This document shows, piece after piece, positions 56,236-64,000 of a DNA stretch of 64,000 nt. Location of the stretch: positions 434,001 through 498,000 of the forward strand of contig NZ_JAIVKI010000002.1 of NCBI RefSeq assembly GCF_020524905.1. Direction: 5' to 3'. The DNA is from Microbulbifer variabilis (lineage in GTDB: Bacteria > Pseudomonadota > Gammaproteobacteria > Pseudomonadales > Cellvibrionaceae). Below the pieces are notes generated by a model. It had not been told where the DNA came from and searched no databases. It saw only the letters and a program-made list of their open reading frames with translations. Position numbers and translations under genes: made by a program. The number at the start of each line of letters is the position of its first letter. Positions within the stretch are counted from its first letter, which is position 1.

Positions 56236-57738
56236 TCAGGATACCTGACCTGAATTCGTTTTATTGTCTGCGGAAGTTTCACTTGCGACCCAATCAAGCA
56301 ATTTTTTAGCACGTGATCGAACCTTGTAATCATGGGACCAGGCTAGAGTTCTCTCAAGAAATGGTTTTGCCAGTTGTGGTTTTTTGAGCTTTGCGAGATG
56401 AAAGCCTATGGCACTATTAATTTCGATACTATTTGGATTCTGCTGATAGGCCGCCATCATGGTTTTCAGTGCGGCAACACTTTCGCCTTTGTACTGCTGA
56501 GCCATCCATTTGTACTGGTAAGCCGGTAGGGAAGCCGGATTCAACGTTATAGCCATATCTGCATAATGCAATGTTTTGGTATAGTTCCCCTCATCCCATT
56601 GTCGGGATTCAAGCGTATTCTGTAAGCTATATAAATGGTAAACAGATAGATTCGTTGCCGCTGTATGATTTAAATTAGATATTTCTGATAATTCCTGAAG
56701 TAAAGCCTGTGCCGCAGCTTCCTGCTGATTGTGCATTAATAGATTCGCTTTCAGAGCGATAACTCCAGGTAACTTGGCAGCATCTTTTTTTACTTTATTC
56801 AGATAGCTTAACGCCTGATCGTATCTTTCTAGATCAACTGCTCGTTCCGCCAATAATAGGGACTTTTCATTATGGTTCAGTTTTCGTTTCTCAATTTTAA
56901 AGGCGTTTTTGGTTAAATTAACCTTGAATCCCGACAGGCGCCGTTCCTTCAGGTAACGAGTTAATGCGATATCTAAATCTTCCACTCGGATATCATAATG
57001 CTGGCTAAAGAGATCTAGTGGATCTCCTCCATTATTGATGTCCGTTAGGTAATTTTTAGTTTTTTCATGATATGCATTTTCTCTGGCATCATCGCTGAAA
57101 AATAAATAGTGTAATAATAACCATGCACTGGCGTAATACTGACTACTATGTTTCCAACCCTTTCTACTGTAATCCGGCTGAAGAATTTCCCTGGCTTTCA
57201 AGGGACCCTCTTCCAAATCATAAGCTCTCCACTCAGGAAAGTTGCCGATAGTGATGGAATCCTTATCAATAGTTGCGCTGGCTAGTAACTCTGCGAAACC
57301 CTCGGAATACCATTTTGGATAACGCATGGAACCGCGTTTACGCATAAGATGGTGAACATATTCATGAAACATGATTGCTTGGCCGTTCACTATGCCACGT
57401 TTGTTTTCCTGGGAGAAAATTAAGGGGCCATCGATGGTATTGATGTAGAAGCCTGCGGTACTTCTTTTTCCGGAGAAGTTTTCAAATTCTCTAGACTTAT
57501 TAAAGTGATAGACCCTAAGCCTAGAATTTTCAGGATGATCTTCCATGCCTGTTACCATAAGTGAGGCTCTGCGAAATTTTTCCAGCTCGCGCAATAAGTT
57601 CTCAGCTTTTTGCGGTGAAACATCGGAGTAGACGGTAAAGTTAGTGCTTTTATATTCCCGCCAATCTCTAGCGTAGGCTGATACCGCTAAGACGGATAGC
57701 AATAGTAAGGATATAAGGCAGTAAACTCTGCTTTTCAT
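56236..57738 (-). CDS. Exported HEXXH metallopeptidase with helical repeats (DUF1570-like)
   Basis: A 500-residue exported protein with signal peptide ending near SAYA (residue 23). It has a zinc site HEYVH (His125, Glu126, His129) and downstream Glu146 in YSEGFAE, the gluzincin arrangement of DUF1570-type peptidases. The C-terminal half (about 280-480) is made of TPR-like helical repeats (ALSYLNKVKKDAAKLPGVIALKANLL, KTLHYADMAITLNPASLPAYQYKW). Periplasmic or surface peptidase, substrate unknown. The base composition is more AT-rich than the core. An ATATACG palindrome lies 65 bp upstream. Confidence 0.85.
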   Translation of the reverse strand: MKSRVYCLISLLLLSVLAVSAYARDWREYKSTNFTVYSDVSPQKAENLLRELEKFRRASLMVTGMEDHPENSRLRVYHFNKSREFENFSGKRSTAGFYINTIDGPLIFSQENKRGIVNGQAIMFHEYVHHLMRKRGSMRYPKWYSEGFAELLASATIDKDSITIGNFPEWRAYDLEEGPLKAREILQPDYSRKGWKHSSQYYASAWLLLHYLFFSDDARENAYHEKTKNYLTDINNGGDPLDLFSQHYDIRVEDLDIALTRYLKERRLSGFKVNLTKNAFKIEKRKLNHNEKSLLLAERAVDLERYDQALSYLNKVKKDAAKLPGVIALKANLLMHNQQEAAAQALLQELSEISNLNHTAATNLSVYHLYSLQNTLESRQWDEGNYTKTLHYADMAITLNPASLPAYQYKWMAQQYKGESVAALKTMMAAYQQNPNSIEINSAIGFHLAKLKKPQLAKPFLERTLAWSHDYKVRSRAKKLLDWVASETSADNKTNSGQVS

Positions 57739-57803
57739 GGGATGTCTCGAATAAAGGTACGGAGAGGGCTAAGCCAATTTAAGGGGCGGGATTTTATAGA
57801 GTA

Positions 57804-57820
57804 ATATACGTTTCGTATAT
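57804..57820. promoter_or_regulatory. Palindrome upstream of the HEXXH peptidase
   Basis: ATATACG (57804-57810) and CGTATAT (57814-57820) are exact complements around TTT. A closely similar dyad occurs at 58560-58575, suggesting a shared regulator. Confidence 0.45.
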
Positions 57821-57924
57821 GTAAGACCAAATAGTCATAAGGTATTTGCACTAAGCCCTAATCTTTAATTGGCCTGATGTGACAGTTTTTCTACAGGTTT
57901 GTGAGGTAGGTTCACAAAACGTAT

Positions 57925-58557
57925 TTATTTAAGGTCAAATTTTTGACGAATATTGTTGATGAGAGCCTGCCTCGAACTTTTCTGCCGCTCATGGGGTGCG
58001 AAAAGGCTACTGGCGCTATCTAGCAGATCTACAGCCCTTTGTAATTTTTGAATATCTATTTTTTCGAGGTTTTCCTCTTTCGTCAGCTCCTTGATTTCTA
58101 TAGATGCCAGCTCTTTACGTGCTATATCCTCGGGGAGTCCGCTTTTGGTGCATAGCCCATAAGTCCCATCGATAAAGTGTTTCCACTCGTTTTCGATATG
58201 TATGGCAAGCCCCTTGTTCATTCTTATATCGGAACAGGTATGGCCAATTGAATTTAATTGATAGATTGTATCGTTATACCTTGTTTTAAATAGATCAAAA
58301 ATCTGTTTTGGATTATTTTGTAGCCGAAGGTCTTTTAACCAGGATACATAACCTTTGGCATAGAACTCCCGGTTATGGGATTCATTATGGGTGCCGAAGA
58401 AAGAATGGCATTGTAGACCCAGTGCCAGCGTGTAGGAAGCTTTAGGCATAACAAGGGCATTTTGATAGTTTGTAAACTCTTCTAGCCCTATACCGCTTAG
58501 TGACAGCAGCTCCTCTTTTCGGTAAAAGTGATTATGTAAATATTCTATCAATTCCAT
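57925..58557 (-). CDS. DUF6058-like protein
   Basis: A 210-residue soluble protein with the start MELIEYLHNHFYRKEELLSL and segments YTLALGLQCHSFFGTHNESHNREFYAKGYVSWLKDL. I associate these with DUF6058 proteins, some of which are found in natural-product gene neighbourhoods; this is from memory. The C terminus is charged and helical. Start ATG at 58557: the palindrome ATATAC-ACCC-GTATAT overlaps the ribosome site. An earlier start would add 39 unlikely residues. No enzymatic motif is visible. It may belong with the oxygenase cluster 230 bp upstream. Confidence 0.6.
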   Translation of the reverse strand: MELIEYLHNHFYRKEELLSLSGIGLEEFTNYQNALVMPKASYTLALGLQCHSFFGTHNESHNREFYAKGYVSWLKDLRLQNNPKQIFDLFKTRYNDTIYQLNSIGHTCSDIRMNKGLAIHIENEWKHFIDGTYGLCTKSGLPEDIARKELASIEIKELTKEENLEKIDIQKLQRAVDLLDSASSLFAPHERQKSSRQALINNIRQKFDLK

Positions 58558-58559
58558 AA

Positions 58560-58575
58560 ATATACACCCGTATAT
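58560..58575. promoter_or_regulatory. Palindrome overlapping the DUF6058-like ribosome site
   Basis: ATATAC (58560-58565) and GTATAT (58570-58575) are complements separated by ACCC, directly before the ATG at 58557. It could be an operator or a translation-control hairpin. Confidence 0.4.
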
Positions 58576-58789
58576 CCCGTTGCGATTGGATTGGTAGTAC
58601 AGGTTGACATAAATCGTACAGCAATACTTCGATGGCGGGCTTAGTATGTAGGTCGGGCTGCAGAATATATACAACGTCTTTTTGTAAAACTCTACGGGGT
58701 GCTTTCTTTTACTCTGAATTGAGCAGCTTCCCTGCGGCTGAATGTTCTTTGCAGGTTTTTATAAAATCAAAAATTGATAACCTTGTTAA

Positions 58790-59608
58790 TCAATCCTGAA
58801 GAAATAATATATCTGTACGAATAATATATTTTATCCCCCGAGTAATTGGCGTTGAGCTGTGGACCCTATGCAGGGGATGTATTCCATGGGGAAAGCACAG
58901 TACTGATCCTACGGGGGTTCTTACATCAATATCCATCATGGAGTGTCGGCTGGGCTGCTGGTAGGGGTCATCTGCATTGAAACGAAAACGTGTGGCACCG
59001 CCGTCAAAATCTTCACTGAGTAACACTAGAAAAGTCATTTCGCTAAAACGGTCTGGAAAACCATTGGCTATCAACTGGCCATCTATAATTCGGCTGCCCG
59101 GCCAGGCACCGTCGGTATGAAATTGGAAGTAATCGCCCACTCCATAGCGATAAAAGCGAAAGCGCTGGTTAAGTCCCACTGGCTCACGCCCTTCAAAGTA
59201 GCCTTTGGGGTCCTGCATAAAAGCGCTGCACCGCTGCCAGATTAGCCGTTCGGTAGTTTCATCTACCACCCAGGTAAGGCTGTCGTTATGGCGTACCTCC
59301 CTGGGCAAAGAAACGGCGGCATCGGGCAGATAGCCAATGTTTTCGCTGATGTCGATCAGACGCCTACATTCATCTCGGGAAAATACATTGAGTAATTGAA
59401 AAGCGCCGGGTACCTCGGTAATTTCTTTTCGCTGAACTAAAGAAGGCGCGCTTCCATTAAGTGAGGCTGGGTTTTCCCCCCGTGCAGCCCAGGTGGGCAG
59501 AGCAGGATGTTCCGCACCGGGTTCCCTGGCAATAATAAAGAATTCCTGCTCAAGGTTACGGTTGGCTTCAGTTGGTGGGCTTATCGCAATGTCTAAAGAG
59601 CTTGGCAT
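58790..59608 (-). CDS. 2-oxoglutarate/Fe(II) oxygenase (prolyl 4-hydroxylase-like)
   Basis: A 272-residue oxygenase with the facial triad His164, Asp166 (FQFHTDG) and His250 plus Lys260 as the 2-oxoglutarate anchor (HSSTPITRGIKYIIR), the prolyl-hydroxylase spacing. Segment FLVLLSEDFDGGATRF is typical of this family. The N-terminal 70 residues are specific to this protein. ATG with GGAC-GAAG about 10 bases upstream; a TTG five codons earlier is less likely. Substrate unknown: peptide, amino acid or a small molecule. Confidence 0.86.
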   Translation of the reverse strand: MPSSLDIAISPPTEANRNLEQEFFIIAREPGAEHPALPTWAARGENPASLNGSAPSLVQRKEITEVPGAFQLLNVFSRDECRRLIDISENIGYLPDAAVSLPREVRHNDSLTWVVDETTERLIWQRCSAFMQDPKGYFEGREPVGLNQRFRFYRYGVGDYFQFHTDGAWPGSRIIDGQLIANGFPDRFSEMTFLVLLSEDFDGGATRFRFNADDPYQQPSRHSMMDIDVRTPVGSVLCFPHGIHPLHRVHSSTPITRGIKYIIRTDILFLQD

Positions 59609-59647
59609 AATGACTTCGTCCAAAATATCTGCACTCAGGTTTTTTAA

Positions 59648-60976
59648 TTAATGATTAATAAGGGTGAGCTGGGCAAATTGTCGATGTCCCTCAGCGCCGC
59701 CGTGATATCCAAAACCACTCTGCTTGGCGCCTACCCATGGTGTTCCACCGGCACCCTGATTAATGCCGATCATGCCCGCCTGTAGTTGATTCGCGGCTTC
59801 CTGGGCGCCCTCTTTGCCAAAAACTACGGCTCCCAAGCCGTATACAGAGTCGTTGGCTCTGTGAATAACCTCTTCAATAGAACTGAAACGGTCTACTGCG
59901 ACTACCGGACCAAAAGTTTCCTCGTCTTCAAGTTGCATCCCAGGCTTGATGCCGCTGATTACTGTAGGAGGGATAAAAGGGAGTTTGGGGGACTTTTCTC
60001 CCAGCAAAAGCCTTGCGCCCTTTTCCAGTGCATCATGAATATGCTGAACCACTTTTTGATGCTGACGGGGATTGGCCAGTGGACCTATATCGACGTCCGC
60101 TTCTGACCAACCGCCGGTGCGGTAATTCTTCGCAATGGCAACCACCGCTTGTTCAAACTGTTCCGCGATACGCTCGTGTACATAAACACGCTCTGTTGAT
60201 GTACACATTTGTCCGGCATTCTCAAAGCTGGAAGCCACGGCGAACTGTGCGGCGCGGTGAATATCGGCGCTGGCCAAAACCAGCATGGGGTCATTGCCGC
60301 CCAACTCCATGATCAGACGTTTTAACTTGGGGGCGGCATTGGCCATGATGGCCTGGCCGGTTGCACGGGAGCCGGTGAAAGCGACCATATTGATATCCGC
60401 TTTGACCAGGGCTTCTCCGGTTTTTCCGTCCCCATGGGCAATCTGTAATACCCCGCTGGGCAGCGACTGGTTCAGTGTTTTTACCAGTAAGTCCGCAACC
60501 AGAGGGGTTTCTTCAGAGGGTTTTAAAATCACGCTGTTGCCGGCAATAAGTGCCGGCACGATCAGGTTATTGGCCATTGCCAGAGGATAATTCCAGGGAG
60601 AAATAACCGCGACTACGCCCAGCGGGCGATACTGAATTTCACTGTTACCCTGACGCTGACTGCGCAGGGCTTCACCGGAATCGCCGGCCAACCAGGGGCC
60701 ATTATGAATTGCGCCACCCGCTTCGTAAGTGGCCCGCCGTGCGTCTTTGCCCATTTCGCGGCTGATCAGTTTTGCCAACTTTGCCTGTAAGGGTTCAAGC
60801 TTTTTATAGGCTTCTTGTACAAGTTGTACACGCTGCTGAATGGACTTCTTGCTCCACTCAACTTGTGCCTGCTTGGCCTGTTGCAGTATTTTTTTTAAAT
60901 CGTCCTCATAACAAATATCGACACTGCCGACGACTTCGTTAGTTAAGGGATCTATTGAGCTCAGGGTATTATTCAT
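59648..60976 (-). CDS. NAD(P)-dependent aldehyde dehydrogenase
   Basis: A 442-residue aldehyde dehydrogenase of the succinate-semialdehyde-dehydrogenase-like class. Catalytic Cys258 (FENAGQMCTSTERVYV), general base Glu224 (MELGGNDP), Asn129 (SPWNYP), cofactor Lys152 (LKPSEETP) and the ETFGP motif are intact. Start ATG at 60976 lacks a clear ribosome site; a TTG nine codons upstream is possible. Slightly short for the family, the N terminus being compact. Neighbours suggest it oxidises an aldehyde made by the oxygenases. Confidence 0.9.
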   Translation of the reverse strand: MNNTLSSIDPLTNEVVGSVDICYEDDLKKILQQAKQAQVEWSKKSIQQRVQLVQEAYKKLEPLQAKLAKLISREMGKDARRATYEAGGAIHNGPWLAGDSGEALRSQRQGNSEIQYRPLGVVAVISPWNYPLAMANNLIVPALIAGNSVILKPSEETPLVADLLVKTLNQSLPSGVLQIAHGDGKTGEALVKADINMVAFTGSRATGQAIMANAAPKLKRLIMELGGNDPMLVLASADIHRAAQFAVASSFENAGQMCTSTERVYVHERIAEQFEQAVVAIAKNYRTGGWSEADVDIGPLANPRQHQKVVQHIHDALEKGARLLLGEKSPKLPFIPPTVISGIKPGMQLEDEETFGPVVAVDRFSSIEEVIHRANDSVYGLGAVVFGKEGAQEAANQLQAGMIGINQGAGGTPWVGAKQSGFGYHGGAEGHRQFAQLTLINH

Positions 60977-61047
60977 AGGGTTTCGATCGATATTGAAATT
61001 CAAATTTGGACATGAGCTGGCGCATCTCTGAGTTGCCGGTTTTCACC

Positions 61048-61974
61048 TTAATGTTTAAACAAAACGATAGTGCGAATTTCCAGGCTGGTACGCCGGGGAG
61101 CATTTTCACTTTCCGGTAAGTCGAAGGCGCTGTGGGGACTACCGGTAATCACATCGCTGTGTTCGCTGTCAAAAACCCGCAGTAATAGCCCTTCACCGGG
61201 GCACATATCACTAAACCAAATCCAGCGGTGATGAGAATTGGAGCTGATGACAGAAATCTGCCCTTCGCGTTCTGGGTAAATCAGGCGCATGTTATGGAAA
61301 TCCGCTTCTTCCACGCTGCGCAAATCCGCCATAGCCAGTGGGGACTCTTCAACCCTATGTAGCAGCGGCAGCCACAAATTCACAAACTTAAACCGGGGAT
61401 AATCGTCCGGATTTAAACCGTATTCAGGCAGCGTCTGCTTGAGCTGGCGCTGGGCGGACCAGGGTGTGTAATCGTTGTGCGCGATTTTTACCGGGGCGCG
61501 GCGGCTGCGACTCTGCTCAGCGATGGCGTCTGCTTTAGTCTGAGCGCGCAGCGTGTGATCGAAGGTCACAACCTGGTCCGCCCCCAAATAAGCAGCCAGC
61601 CATCGCTCAATCGCCGGATACCACTGAGTACGGATCAAGGTGTCTCGGGATTCTGGCGATAGCACAGCGCTATTGGCTGAAGGCTTGCCGCTATCCAGCG
61701 CTTTTAAAGTGTTGTCCAGCTGGTGCAGATCGATATTGAGGTTGGGCTCTACCAGCTCAAACCCCTGCTCGTCCAAACGGAAGGTCTCCCCCGCAGCCTG
61801 CAGTTGCCTGCCGTCATGAACTGTCACCTGGTGGGGAATTATCTGATCAATCAGGCTAGCGGGGCCGGGGCCTGTATGGCGCTGGTCGTAAATCAGCTCT
61901 GCGCTGGGGTCCGCGTAGTTGATACTTGCCCGCATTAAGCCCGGTGTCGATGGGTGCAGAGTCGCGCCTGGCAT
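61048..61974 (-). CDS. CmcJ/NvfI-type oxygenase
   Basis: A 308-residue protein of the CmcJ/NvfI (DUF-type, cephem methoxylase-associated) oxygenase family: residues HPSTPGLMRASINYADPSAELIY, RTQWYPAIERWLAAYLGADQVVTFDHTLR, AHNDYTPWSAQRQLK, SSNSHHRWIWFSDM. These enzymes are 2-oxoglutarate/Fe(II)-like in fold, acting on natural products in fungi and bacteria. The ATG at 61974 has GAGG eight bases upstream; the ATG at 61992 does not. Divergent from the LysR gene by 79 bp. Confidence 0.82.
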   Translation of the reverse strand: MPGATLHPSTPGLMRASINYADPSAELIYDQRHTGPGPASLIDQIIPHQVTVHDGRQLQAAGETFRLDEQGFELVEPNLNIDLHQLDNTLKALDSGKPSANSAVLSPESRDTLIRTQWYPAIERWLAAYLGADQVVTFDHTLRAQTKADAIAEQSRSRRAPVKIAHNDYTPWSAQRQLKQTLPEYGLNPDDYPRFKFVNLWLPLLHRVEESPLAMADLRSVEEADFHNMRLIYPEREGQISVISSNSHHRWIWFSDMCPGEGLLLRVFDSEHSDVITGSPHSAFDLPESENAPRRTSLEIRTIVLFKH

Positions 61975-62053
61975 AGTGGGTTCCTCACTCATGGGGGTCT
62001 ATGTACCGGCAATGCTAGGCTGGAGTAGATACAATGAAAATCAAGTAACGATT

Positions 62054-63007
62054 GTGAGTGATACAGGTTTGACCAGGGGTAACAGGGCCGATCGCTTAGA
62101 TCGGCTGGAACTAAAGCAACTGAGGCTACTGCAGGCAATTCTGCGCGAATTAAATTTATCCCGGGTGGCGGATCAGCTCGGTGTGACTCAGCAGACCGTG
62201 AGCGAGCAGCTCAAACGACTGCGGGAGATCTTTGGCGACCGTTTATTTATTCGGACCAGTAACGGAGTGGTGCCCACTCCCCTGGCGGAGCGGCTGGCGC
62301 CCAGAATCGATAGCGTGTTAAACGACATCGCCTCACTATTGCGTGGACACGAATTCCGGCCGGCCGATTACTCCGGCATTTTTACCATCAGCGCCACCGA
62401 CTTTGAGCAGCGAGTGGTGTTACCGGGGCTGCTGAAAAAACTGCGCGAACAGGCGCCCGGGCTCAAGGTGGTTGTGCTCAAGCTGGAAATCGACCGCATG
62501 GCGCAACAGCTACAAACCGGCGAGGTAGATCTGGTGTTCAGTACGCCGGGTTTTGTGCCGGACAACTGCCCGGCAATGCTGCTGTATCGGGAGCACTATG
62601 TTTGTGTGTGTTGCCGCCATGCAAAAATACCGGGTCAGTTAAAAGGGAAGACCTTAGCACTGGCACAGTTGGCGGCACTACCGCAGCTGGTGGTCTCTCC
62701 CTCCCGTGGAGAACTGCGTGGCATGGCCGATACCTGGTTCGAGGAGTTTGGCTTGCAGCGCAATGTGGTGTTGTCGGTGCCCTCTTTTGCCGCCGCAGCT
62801 GAGTGTATCGCCTCCACCAATACTGTGGCCTTCCTGCCCTCGCGCCTGTTGCCCGATGAGCGCCTGAGTACCCTGCCGATTGCCGACCAGCCCCCCGGTT
62901 TCGATGTGATCGCCGCCTGGCACAGCCGCAGTGGGCAGGACCCTCTGCACAAATGGATCAGGGATTTATTGTCGCAACAGTTTGTTCCAGCGTCCGCTCG
63001 TCAGTGA
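62054..63007 (+). CDS. LysR-type transcriptional regulator
   Basis: A 317-residue LysR regulator: HTH about 22-81 (LKQLRLLQAILRELNLSRVADQLGVTQQTVSEQLKRLREIFGDRLFIRTSNGVVPT) and a substrate-binding domain about 100-300 (FTISATDFEQRVVLPGLLKKLREQAPGLKVVV, PSFAAAAECIASTNTVAFLPSRLL). The NahR-like branch commonly controls aromatic or oxidative pathways. GTG start; an ATG at 62012 is an alternative. Divergent from the oxygenase cluster, so it probably regulates it, responding to an unknown inducer. Confidence 0.92.
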   Translation: MSDTGLTRGNRADRLDRLELKQLRLLQAILRELNLSRVADQLGVTQQTVSEQLKRLREIFGDRLFIRTSNGVVPTPLAERLAPRIDSVLNDIASLLRGHEFRPADYSGIFTISATDFEQRVVLPGLLKKLREQAPGLKVVVLKLEIDRMAQQLQTGEVDLVFSTPGFVPDNCPAMLLYREHYVCVCCRHAKIPGQLKGKTLALAQLAALPQLVVSPSRGELRGMADTWFEEFGLQRNVVLSVPSFAAAAECIASTNTVAFLPSRLLPDERLSTLPIADQPPGFDVIAAWHSRSGQDPLHKWIRDLLSQQFVPASARQ

Positions 63008-63365
63008 AAACAAAGAAGGGCGTTTTTATTGCTACCGCACCCGCATCAAACGCCAATGTCGATTGAGAGCACACAGGGTTGGGGTTGGTCTAGAGTGGTT
63101 CCGCTAGCAGGCGAGATTGCTCTGTACGGCGCCCTCTCTCAGCGACCTAAACGTAATCATTCTGCAACAGGTCTTGCCAATCATTGTTTGGACTCAGTGT
63201 TCGTCTACCTTCGAACAGGATTGGATCGCCCACACTTGATCTGACTAAAGGGTTTTGCTATAGGCTTGCGGGATAATGGTGGCTTTCCCATGGATTGGCC
63301 GTATTAATGAATTCGATTTTGGTTGTTCACACATGAATCATGGTTCCAATGTTTACCTGTTCAGG
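63008..63365. other. Intergenic region before the symporter gene
   Basis: 358 bp with no convincing gene; a 71-codon open frame (63029-63244) has no ribosome site and looks non-coding. No terminator with a clear stem and T-run was found after the LysR gene. The frame of the symporter is open upstream to an ATG at 63276, so its start may be earlier. Confidence 0.45.
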
Positions 63366-64000
63366 ATGGTGGAATCCCTGGGCCTATTGATGCGCACTCG
63401 CCTGTGGATGCAAATCCTGTTCGCTATGGTGCTGGGCCTTGGTATTGGCCTGCTGCTGTCTCCAGAAGGGGCTGGGCTGATCGATGAGAATCTCAGTGTA
63501 ATATTGGCCAGCTGGTTCAAGCTGCCCGGCGCCCTATTCCTGAATATGATTCAGATGGTGGTGATTCCACTGGTGGTCTCCTCCATCATTCTCGGACTTT
63601 GTGGCAGCGGCAATGTGGGCCAGCTTAAGCGGGTCGGGCTGCGTATAGCCCCCTATTTTATTGCTACAACCACTATGGCGGTGATTATCGGCATACTCTT
63701 GGCCGAATTTATTCAACCGGGCAATTATATTGATGAGACCCTACTCAGCGCTGTCACCGAACTACCCGGTAGCCTTCCCCCTCAGGCGCTGGAAGCCAAG
63801 TCGTTACCGGAGCGAATCGCCGAACTGATACCGGCCAACCTGAATCAGAGTATTGCTATGCGCAATATGCTCCAGCTGGTGGTCTACGCAATTTTTACCG
63901 GTGTTGCGGTCATGTTACTGCCACAAAAGCAGCGTGAAACCGCGGTATACGCTTTTGGCATAGTGCAGGAAATCGCCCTGAAGATAGTCGGTTGGGCCAT
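63366..64000 (+). CDS. Dicarboxylate/amino acid:cation symporter (3' truncated)
   Basis: The frame runs off the window end and shows about 211 codons. WMQILFAMVLGLGIGLLLSPEG forms the first helix; FLNMIQMVVIPLVVSSIILGLCGSGNVGQLKRVG is the DAACS (GltP/DctA-like) hallmark, followed by further helices (YFIATTTMAVIIGILLAEF, LQLVVYAIFTGVAVMLL). It would import dicarboxylates or acidic amino acids with Na+ or H+. In-frame ATGs at 63276, 63333, 63366 and 63390 are all possible; none has a good ribosome site and 63366 is a compromise. Confidence 0.88.
   Translation, partial: MVESLGLLMRTRLWMQILFAMVLGLGIGLLLSPEGAGLIDENLSVILASWFKLPGALFLNMIQMVVIPLVVSSIILGLCGSGNVGQLKRVGLRIAPYFIATTTMAVIIGILLAEFIQPGNYIDETLLSAVTELPGSLPPQALEAKSLPERIAELIPANLNQSIAMRNMLQLVVYAIFTGVAVMLLPQKQRETAVYAFGIVQEIALKIVGWA

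Noticed and set aside
63029-63244. 71-codon open frame before the symporter
   Set aside because: No ribosome site, no recognisable motif and it overlaps a region that looks intergenic.

Overview
The window is about 64 kb of chromosome from a gammaproteobacterium, most likely a marine Cellvibrionales relative such as Microbulbifer. The lineage is an inference from gene order and protein character. Two long blocks follow the Pseudomonas order as I remember it: ABC-F / TIGR02444 / algP / FKBP / rsd / dsbB, and malic enzyme / rpmE / priA / SPOR / hslVU / ubiE-ubiJ-ubiB / hisI-hisE / tatABC. Most genes are GC-rich housekeeping genes. No rRNA, tRNA, CRISPR array, insertion sequence or phage gene was recognised.

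Layout. 1-5.6 kb: end of a thrombospondin-type-3 outer-membrane protein, ABC-F protein YheS, a TIGR02444 protein, an AlgP/histone-H1-like protein and an FKBP lipoprotein. 5.7-12.2 kb: a minus-strand run with rsd, lrgAB, dsbB, acpH, gshA, an unknown gene and malic enzyme. 12.5-19.5 kb: rpmE, a small winged-helix regulator with its membrane partner behind a striking double operator, priA, a SPOR protein, hslVU and DUF971. 19.7-23.8 kb: two tandem exported alkaline phosphatases behind a Pho-box-like promoter, then a CHAD protein. 24-29.5 kb: ubiquinone biosynthesis, the last histidine genes and the Tat translocase. 29.9-34.8 kb: small membrane proteins (one with an FNR/Anr-type promoter), a predicted lipoprotein aminopeptidase, and an AT-rich patch with an orphan 671-residue lipoprotein and about 740 bp without a convincing gene.

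34.8-43.5 kb: epd and tkt facing a SahR-like regulator that leads a complete activated-methyl-cycle operon (metK, ahcY, metF), then rluA. 43.6-53.3 kb: tex, an RND efflux pair, rsmE, a membrane protein, a HAD phosphatase and an OmpA-type lipoprotein. 53.3-58.6 kb: a retinol-saturase/CrtI-like FAD enzyme, a ParD-like protein translationally coupled to a second-type methionine aminopeptidase gene, an exported HEXXH peptidase with helical repeats, and a DUF6058-like protein. 58.8-63.0 kb: a small accessory cluster (prolyl-hydroxylase-like 2-oxoglutarate oxygenase, aldehyde dehydrogenase, CmcJ/NvfI-type oxygenase) divergent from a LysR regulator. The window ends inside a dicarboxylate/amino-acid:cation symporter.

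The parts most worth following up are the LysR-controlled two-oxygenase cluster with the neighbouring DUF6058-like gene, the ParD-like/methionine-aminopeptidase pair with its nested palindromes, and the double operator at 13.77-13.82 kb whose arms covary.
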